A stretch of DNA of 64,000 bases from an uncultured Oscillospiraceae bacterium (GTDB taxonomy: Bacteria; Bacillota; Clostridia; Oscillospirales; Acutalibacteraceae). Below the pieces are notes generated by a model that ran no database searches, was not told the origin of the DNA, and saw nothing but the letters and a program-made list of their open reading frames with translations. The DNA lies in NCBI GenBank assembly GCA_900540535.1, contig UQGM01000004.1, positions 21,424 to 85,423 of the forward strand. The letters are read 5' to 3'. The translations under genes were made by a program, and so were the position numbers. Shown one piece after another: positions 58,860-64,000 of the stretch; position 1 is the stretch's first letter, and every line of letters begins with the position of its first letter.

Positions 58860-59897
58860 TTAATCAATTGTAACCGCTACCTTAATTACACCATCACGCT
58901 TTGCTTCAAAGAGTTCATAGCCTCTGGCAATATCCCTGAGTGGTACAGTATGTGTAATGAGAGGAACTGTATCTATCTTTCCCTTGGCAATAAGGTCCAA
59001 AGTTTCCTTACAGTTGCATCCGTCCACACCGCCGGTTTTGAAGGTCAGATTTTTTCCGTACATTTCAGGCAGCGGCAAGGTCTGCGGACTGTCATAAAGG
59101 GCAACTATCGTTACAATGGCATTGGGTCTTGCACATTCCCACGCCATACAGAATGTGTCATTACTTCCTGCCACTTCCAGCACAACATCTGCGCCGCCGT
59201 GGTCACTGTGAGAGAGCACAAATTCTTTAACCTTGTCAGGGGTAACCGTCAGCACATCGGAATAATGTTCACGGACAAAGGCGAGGCGGCTTTCATCCAC
59301 ATCGCAGATGATTATCCGCTTCGGCTGATGCAGACTCACACATTGGAGAGTGCAAAGTCCCGTAGGTCCCGCTCCGATAATCAATACTGTATTTTCATGT
59401 TTGATTTCAGATATATTCGCTGCCCAGTATCCTGTCGCAAGTACATCCCCCACAAGCAGTGCCTGTAAATCTGTAACAGAATCAGGTATTTTATCAAGCC
59501 CCTGATCCGCATAGGGCACACGGACATATTCAGCCTGTCCGCCGTCAATGCGGCATCCCAGCGCCCAGCCTCCGTTTTTATCGGTACAGTTGTTTACCCA
59601 GCCGTTTTTACAGAAAAAGCAATCTCCGCAAAAAGTCTCCACATTCACAGTTACACGGTCGCCTGGCTTCACAGTGGTTACTGCTTTTCCCACCTGTTCG
59701 ACAATACCGACCATCTCATGCCCCACTGTAATTCCCGGTACAGCCCTGGGCACACTGCCGTGCTTTATATGCAAGTCACTGGAACAAATACTTGCCATAG
59801 TAACTTTTACAATTGCATCCCGCTCATCTGAAATAACCGGTTTCGGCTTGTCGATGAGTTCAAATTTTTCCTGCTCAATATATGTATAAGCAAGCAT
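58860..59897 (-). CDS. zinc-dependent medium-chain alcohol dehydrogenase
   Basis: 345 residues. Catalytic zinc ligands in ICSSDLHIKHG (about 37-47) and GHEMVGIVEQVG (about 59-70), structural zinc cysteines in FCGDCFFCKNGWVNNC (about 88-103), and the NAD(P) fold VLIIGAGPTGLCTLQCVSLH (about 171-190) with DVDESRLAF. Oxidises secondary alcohols or polyols, or reduces aldehydes. Resembles the isopropanol/threonine dehydrogenase group. Monocistronic. Confidence 0.92.
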   Translation of the reverse strand: MLAYTYIEQEKFELIDKPKPVISDERDAIVKVTMASICSSDLHIKHGSVPRAVPGITVGHEMVGIVEQVGKAVTTVKPGDRVTVNVETFCGDCFFCKNGWVNNCTDKNGGWALGCRIDGGQAEYVRVPYADQGLDKIPDSVTDLQALLVGDVLATGYWAANISEIKHENTVLIIGAGPTGLCTLQCVSLHQPKRIIICDVDESRLAFVREHYSDVLTVTPDKVKEFVLSHSDHGGADVVLEVAGSNDTFCMAWECARPNAIVTIVALYDSPQTLPLPEMYGKNLTFKTGGVDGCNCKETLDLIAKGKIDTVPLITHTVPLRDIARGYELFEAKRDGVIKVAVTID

Positions 59898-59991
59898 AAT
59901 GACACCTCTGTTTTAAGTAATTATCATATAATTTTATTCTGCCATGAGTATTTTTACCTATATATAAAACTCATTACCGACAATCCGATCA

Positions 59992-60390
59992 TCAGCGGAC
60001 AACTCTTTTTAATTTCTCTAAAATCATCTCATCCGCCGGACAAAAATCGTATTTATCAATTTCATCTACGGTAATCCAGCGGATGTCGTTGTGTTCAAGC
60101 TTTTGCGGAAAACCTTCTCGTATAACAGCGTCAAACAGTGTCAGATGAACCGTTATATCTGGATATTCGTGAGTCACGTCCATAAATGAATTTCCCACTT
60201 CAAGGGTAATATTAAGTTCTTCCTTACATTCTCTTATGAGCGCCTGTTCCTTGGTTTCACCCGGTTCCACTTTACCGCCGACAAACTCCCACAGCATTCC
60301 GCTTGCTTTGTGAGGGGGACGCTGACAGATCATAAATTTATCCTTATCCCAAATAAGAGCTGCTACTACTTCCGTTATTTTTTCTTTCAT
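59992..60390 (-). CDS. NUDIX hydrolase, MutT type
   Basis: 132 residues with an intact Nudix box GGKVEPGETKEQALIRECKE then ELNI (about 38-61, G-x5-E-x7-R-E-x-x-E-E). The N-terminal VVAALIWDKDKFMICQRPPH and the C-terminal HNDIRWITVDEIDKYDFCPA fit (d)CTP or 8-oxo-dGTP pyrophosphatases. It overlaps the upstream small gene by 4 bases, so the two are translationally coupled. Confidence 0.93.
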   Translation of the reverse strand: MKEKITEVVAALIWDKDKFMICQRPPHKASGMLWEFVGGKVEPGETKEQALIRECKEELNITLEVGNSFMDVTHEYPDITVHLTLFDAVIREGFPQKLEHNDIRWITVDEIDKYDFCPADEMILEKLKRVVR

Positions 60391-60698
60391 TTCTTCTCTC
60401 CCAAAAGTTTGCTGCAGTAATCTATTTCTTCTGCTGTAAATAAATCCCTATATTCAGGCTTACATACAGATTCTTCCATAGTCAAGTCTAATCGCTCACA
60501 CAGGCAAAGCGTTGTAAAACCATCCGACGGATTTCCCGTAGATATTCCCATTGCAATCAATCGTTTTGCAGTTTCTACCCCGCCATATTTTGCAAGCATC
60601 TGGTTAAAGCGAGTTGCGTTATAATTGCATTCTTTTTTGCCACGGAGCACTTTATCTCTGAGCTCATATTCAAATTTAAGTTCTAACTTATCAGCCAT
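60387..60698 (-). CDS. conserved-looking small protein, function unknown
   Basis: 103 residues from the ATG at 60698 (AAAGGA site 9 bases upstream); the frame opens earlier at 60719 without one. Soluble, helical, with YNATRFNQMLAKYGGVETAK then RLIAMGISTGNPSDGFTTL and LTMEESVCKPEYRDLF. The pattern suggests a compact nucleic-acid- or protein-binding module, but no family was recognised. The tight coupling with the NUDIX gene is the best hint: a nucleotide clean-up or repair role is conceivable. Confidence 0.75.
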   Translation of the reverse strand: MADKLELKFEYELRDKVLRGKKECNYNATRFNQMLAKYGGVETAKRLIAMGISTGNPSDGFTTLCLCERLDLTMEESVCKPEYRDLFTAEEIDYCSKLLGEKK

Positions 60699-60907
60699 AA
60701 CAGATTTTCCTTTCGTCATCAGTTTTGTTATATAACATTATTTCGTCAGTCCGAAATCATATTGCAGATATTCGGGGAAGTTCGTATTATTCTTCCACAG
60801 AAATGGCATTCATCAAAATTTTAACGCTTTATACTCTCAGAAATAAACAATAATTTATTTTAATTATAATATTTAAAATATGTAAAAGCAATAATCGGAA
60901 GAATGAA

Positions 60908-61114
60908 TCACTTCTTCTTGATATCATCATACAGGTCTTTTGACCAGCCCATAATTAAAAGTCCTACACTTACAAAAACAAGAATAAGTCCCGCAAAAGT
61001 ACCAATGCTGAAAAACAAATTCGGATAAGCCGTTTTAGATAAAATAACACCTAAAATTATTAACAGGCCTATTCCGCCTATGAGAACTGCTAATTTTAAA
61101 AATCTGTTTCTCAT
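60908..61114 (-). CDS. 68-residue two-span membrane protein
   Basis: ATG at 61114 with AGAGGTG upstream. Two hydrophobic segments (about 7-25, LAVLIGGIGLLIILGVILSK, and 36-56, IGTFAGLILVFVSVGLLIMG), then a charged tail with KDLYDDIKKK. No family recognised. It stands alone. Confidence 0.7.
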   Translation of the reverse strand: MRNRFLKLAVLIGGIGLLIILGVILSKTAYPNLFFSIGTFAGLILVFVSVGLLIMGWSKDLYDDIKKK

Positions 61115-61193
61115 TTATACAACACCTCTTTTAAATCATGATTACTATTTTTAAGTTTTAGTCCTAAAGTCCTGCTATCTTTTTAAAAATTTT

Positions 61194-61228
61194 CAAAAAA
61201 ACCGGCAGTGCCATAAGCATTGCCGGTT
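61194..61228 (-). terminator. intrinsic terminator of the 43-residue gene
   Basis: AACCGGCA (61228-61221) pairs with TGCCGGTT (61207-61200) on the minus strand, then a run of T (61200-61195). Confidence 0.85.
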
Positions 61229-61289
61229 CTTTGTTGTAAAAAATTAATGGAGGAAAAAATGAAAGTGTATTATGAAAGGGTAATCCCTA

Positions 61290-61421
61290 TTAAAGGGTCA
61301 TTATTGCTGATGGAGTGACCTCGTTTGCAAATAATGCTATGCTTACTGTTACCAGTACCAATACTGAAAGTACTGCAAATGAAATTACTGCCTGTTTATT
61401 TTCAGCTATAAATTCTCTCAT
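61290..61421 (-). CDS. 43-residue single-span membrane protein
   Basis: ATG at 61421 with a strong AAAGGAG 9 bases upstream and a terminator 62 bases after the stop. The protein starts MREFIAENKQAVISFAVLS and has one hydrophobic helix (about 11-31). No homologue was recognised. The ribosome site, the terminator and the hydrophobic design support a real small gene, just downstream of the glyS terminator. Confidence 0.6.
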   Translation of the reverse strand: MREFIAENKQAVISFAVLSVLVLVTVSIALFANEVTPSAIMTL

Positions 61422-61524
61422 GTCTGTCGCTCCTTTTTCTTCTGTTCTTTGTTGTGTCTATTATATTCCATTTACCGCCTATATAAAACCACAAACCAAT
61501 TACAATAAAATTAAGTTTTGGTAA

Positions 61525-61571
61525 CAAAAAAAGCCCCAATAATTACATTTTGTAATTATTAGAGCTTTTTT
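61525..61571. terminator. terminator after glyS
   Basis: AAAGC...GCTTT outer stem with inner AATAATTACA/TGTAATTATT, flanked by A and T runs on both sides, so it can act in both directions. Confidence 0.85.
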
Positions 61572-61631
61572 ATTCATATTTATAATAACTTATTAATATT
61601 TTGTCCCGTTTTTATTCTGATAGAGAATAAA

Positions 61632-63014
61632 TCAGAACTCAAGCTTTTCTTCGATGTAAGAAACAAGGCTGTCAATGGGAAGTCTTACCTGCTCCATTGT
61701 GTCACGGTCACGGACAGTTACACATCCGTCATTCTCGCTGTCAAAGTCATAGGTAATGCAGAAAGGAGTTCCTATTTCGTCCTGACGGCGGTAACGCTTA
61801 CCGATTGATCCGGCATCGTCATACTCTACCATAAACTTCTTTGAAAGCATCTCGTAAACCTTGCCTGCACCCTCATTAAGCTTCTTTGAAAGAGGAAGCA
61901 CTGCTGCTTTCATGGGAGCAAGTGCAGGATGAAGTCTGAGCACAACTCTTGTATCGCCCTTTTCAGCATCTACAACCTCTTCGTCGTATGCTTCGCAGAG
62001 GAATGCAAGAGCTACACGGTCTGCACCGAGTGAAGGCTCAACAACATAGGGGATATATTTTTCGTTTGTAGTCTGATCAAAGTACTCAAGGCTCTTACCG
62101 GATGTATTCTGATGCTGTGTAAGGTCGAAATCTGTACGGCTTGCAACACCCCAAAGCTCACCCCATCCGAAGGGGAAGAGAAACTCTATATCAGTAGTAG
62201 CATTTGAATAGTGTGAAAGCTCTTCCTGCTCATGGTCACGGAGCTTCATATCTTCTTCTCTTATACCAAGAGAAAGAAGCCAGTTCTTACATGCATCTTT
62301 CCAGTAACGGAACCATTCCATCTCAGTACCGGGCTTGCAGAAGAATTCAAGCTCCATCTGCTCAAACTCTCTTGTACGGAATGTAAAGTTACCGGGAGTA
62401 ATCTCATTTCTGAAAGATTTACCGATCTGGCAGACACCGAAAGGAATCTTTCTTCTTGTAGTTCTCTGAATGTTGGGGAAGTTTACAAAAATTCCCTGTG
62501 CGGTTTCGGGACGAAGATAGAGCTCGTTTTTAGCATCCTCTGTTACGCCCTGGAATGTTTTAAACATAAGGTTGAACTTACGGATATCAGTGAAATTGCA
62601 CTTACCGCAGGAAGGACATACAATATTGTTTTCCTTAATGTAATCGGACATCTGCTCGAAAGTCCAGCCGGCAGGATTTACACCTGTATCTTCAATAAGC
62701 TTATCGGCTCTGTGACGGGTTTTGCACTCTTTGCAGTCCATGAGAGGATCGGAGAAGCCGCCTACATGACCTGATGCAACCCATGTCTGAGGATTCATAA
62801 GTATTGCGCTGTCAAGACCTACGTTGTAGGGATTTTCCTGAACAAACTTTTTCCACCATGCCTTTTTGACGTTGTTCTTAAACTCAACGCCCAAAGGACC
62901 GTAATCCCATGTATTTGAAAGTCCGCCGTAAATTTCACTTCCGGCATAGACAAAACCTCTGCCCTTGCAGAGAGAAACTATTTTTTCCATGGTTTTTTCT
63001 TTGTTTGAAAGCAT
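61632..63014 (-). CDS. glyS: glycyl-tRNA synthetase, dimeric single-subunit type
   Basis: Charges tRNA-Gly. 460 residues from the ATG at 63014 (AAGGGG site); an earlier frame start at 63038 is less likely. Class II motifs: the N-terminal GSEIYGGLSNTWDYGPLGVE, a zinc-binding CKECKTRHRAD insert (and CPSCG), motif 2 GKSFRNEITPGNFTFRTREF, and motif 3 region EPSLGADRVALAFL. This is the eukaryote-like alpha2 form (GlyQS), not the alpha2-beta2 form. No T-box leader is visible upstream, in the 115 bases before the start. Confidence 0.97.
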   Translation of the reverse strand: MLSNKEKTMEKIVSLCKGRGFVYAGSEIYGGLSNTWDYGPLGVEFKNNVKKAWWKKFVQENPYNVGLDSAILMNPQTWVASGHVGGFSDPLMDCKECKTRHRADKLIEDTGVNPAGWTFEQMSDYIKENNIVCPSCGKCNFTDIRKFNLMFKTFQGVTEDAKNELYLRPETAQGIFVNFPNIQRTTRRKIPFGVCQIGKSFRNEITPGNFTFRTREFEQMELEFFCKPGTEMEWFRYWKDACKNWLLSLGIREEDMKLRDHEQEELSHYSNATTDIEFLFPFGWGELWGVASRTDFDLTQHQNTSGKSLEYFDQTTNEKYIPYVVEPSLGADRVALAFLCEAYDEEVVDAEKGDTRVVLRLHPALAPMKAAVLPLSKKLNEGAGKVYEMLSKKFMVEYDDAGSIGKRYRRQDEIGTPFCITYDFDSENDGCVTVRDRDTMEQVRLPIDSLVSYIEEKLEF

Positions 63015-63128
63015 AATTTCATTCCCCTTAGCAATCAATAATCTAAAAATTAATGTTACCCTATCCTCCCTTTATTGTCAAGGCATTATAAACACGGACA
63101 GGGTAAAAGATCAGAATTTAAAGCTATT

Positions 63129-63818
63129 TCAGACTAATTCTCCGTTTCCGGCGTTTTCATCAAAGCCTCCGAGAAAATCATCCTGTGATCCGTCTCCGAA
63201 ATCGTTATAGAAATCATCGTAAAAATCATTGTAATAATCGCCGTAAAATTCCTGAAGTTCAGGATAATCTCCCATTTTAAACAGGATATTTCCCATAAAT
63301 GAAAAGAGAACCGATAATCCCAAAGCTATGACGGATATTATCACTGCTGCTGTTTTTAATCCTTTAAAACATCCCGGCTTTGCCTTGACAACTGCGCCTA
63401 TTGCAAGAACAAAGGCTGCAATGGCGCCATAATTGACTCCTATAAACACAGTAAAAGCGACAAATAAAATGGAAATTATTCCTATAATTATTGATAACAC
63501 ACCAAGGGTTTTGGCGGTGCTGTTTTCTCTTTCGTAATCCGAAGGAGGCATCATGCCAAAATTATTATAATTATTGTTATAACCGTTATAGTTATTATAG
63601 GGCTGATTATACTGCTGATTGTAGGGCTGACCGTTAGGCTGGTCTGCCTGTGTATAAAAGTTTTCACCCTGGTTTTCATTATCGGTTGCATAATGCTGAT
63701 ACTGCTGATATTCGTTTCCCGAATTCACATTCTGATTTTCCGCTTCAAACTGATTTCCGCAGAAAACGCAGAATCTTGCATCAGCCGCATTTTCTCCGCC
63801 GCATTTATTACATTTCAT
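63129..63818 (-). CDS. zinc-ribbon DUF4190-type membrane protein
   Basis: 229 residues. An N-terminal zinc ribbon (MKCNKCGGENAADARFCVFC, two CxxC pairs), a Tyr/Asn/Gln-rich linker (about 35-90), and a DUF4190-like region with two or three membrane helices (about 103-125, 129-148, 155-177). The acidic tail is rich in Asp, Phe and Tyr (about 185-220). The low-complexity linker and tail suggest protein-protein interaction. Function unknown. It is upstream of glyS by 114 bases in the same direction. Confidence 0.8.
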   Translation of the reverse strand: MKCNKCGGENAADARFCVFCGNQFEAENQNVNSGNEYQQYQHYATDNENQGENFYTQADQPNGQPYNQQYNQPYNNYNGYNNNYNNFGMMPPSDYERENSTAKTLGVLSIIIGIISILFVAFTVFIGVNYGAIAAFVLAIGAVVKAKPGCFKGLKTAAVIISVIALGLSVLFSFMGNILFKMGDYPELQEFYGDYYNDFYDDFYNDFGDGSQDDFLGGFDENAGNGELV

Positions 63819-63842
63819 ATCTCATTGCCCTCCGTTTTAAAT

Positions 63843-64000
63843 CTATTTTTTCGTATCATCTGACTTTACTTTCTTTGATTTGTCCCCGGAATTCTCTTTA
63901 GCTTCACCGGACTCATCTGAACCTGCTTTTCTGCTGAGATTTTCCTTTAAATTTTTCTCCTTGCGCTTTCTTCCGTCTGCAAGAAGCTTTACAATCTCCT
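63843..64000 (-). CDS. 3' end of an unidentified gene
   Basis: The minus-strand frame is open from the window edge to the TAG at 63845-63843. The 52 visible residues are highly charged (Lys, Glu, Asp, Ser; begins EIVKLLADGRKRKEKNLKEN). No domain can be named. It precedes the zinc-ribbon gene by 24 bases and probably shares its transcript. Confidence 0.55.
   Translation of the reverse strand, partial: EIVKLLADGRKRKEKNLKENLSRKAGSDESGEAKENSGDKSKKVKSDDTKK

Noticed and set aside
63015..63128. T-box leader for glyS
   Set aside because: The upstream 114 bases contain no T-box sequence or specifier-type structure.

Overview
The window looks like a chromosome segment of a low-to-mid GC, endospore-forming gut Firmicute, most likely a Clostridia member of the Ruminococcus/Oscillospiraceae type. 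This is inferred from spoIIE and spoVAC/spoVAD, the one-subunit glycyl-tRNA synthetase, the sigma-A promoters and AGGAGG ribosome sites, and several glycoside hydrolases suited to plant and host glycans. No tRNA, rRNA, phage, IS element or CRISPR array was recognised.

Layout. 1-2149 is the 3'-truncated sporulation phosphatase gene spoIIE. 2397-7455 is a LacI-controlled nucleoside-use operon (GNAT, ribokinase, nucleoside hydrolase, permease, repressor) with a clear promoter and operator. 7434-8181 holds a compact pair of opposed small transcripts that resembles a type I toxin-antitoxin locus. 8094-11855 is the rpmG-secE-nusG-rplK-rplA-rplJ-rplL cluster, with an L10 leader and an internal promoter. 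rpoB does not follow rplL. 11940-18540 carries nagA and a divergent alpha-galactoside locus (GPH symporter, GH36, AraC regulator, GH63/GH37-like enzyme).

18567-23664 holds a thioredoxin, a long structured repeat (copy A), a small membrane protein gene following spoVAD-spoVAC, an ABC ATPase and an amino-acid permease. 24092-29842 runs on the plus strand: a PASTA pseudokinase, GNAT, obgE, mrnC, a YitT protein and a YebC protein. 30100-34621 has two small membrane-protein genes (the first under a LexA-like box), an NhaC antiporter, and an ECF sigma factor with its RsgI/PepSY-like partner. 35010-38348 has a GH35 beta-galactosidase, fructose-bisphosphate aldolase and a PH-like membrane protein.

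38520-39060 is repeat copy B, which supplies the tail of the adjacent fur/zur gene. The zur-znuACB locus shares one palindromic operator between two divergent promoters. Next come a two-gene chromate transporter, a metallophosphoesterase, dCTP deaminase, a maltose acetyltransferase-type enzyme, an ECF S component with a DUF4430 protein, a patatin, an amidohydrolase, a GH29 fucosidase, two lipoproteins, a DUF4838 protein, a CatA-type acetyltransferase, an MFS transporter and a low-molecular-weight phosphatase. 57118-58859 is a decayed zone with a WYL-regulator remnant. The end carries an alcohol dehydrogenase, a NUDIX hydrolase, small unknown genes, glyS, a zinc-ribbon membrane protein and the 3' end of an unidentified gene.

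The most unusual content is the dispersed structured repeat. Two copies about 19 kb apart share several stems whose paired bases differ in a compensated way while the loops stay constant. Other points worth checking are the possible type I locus at 7780-7956, the catalytically dead PASTA kinase, the LexA-flanked small-protein gene, and the small gene in the place where spoVAE is expected.
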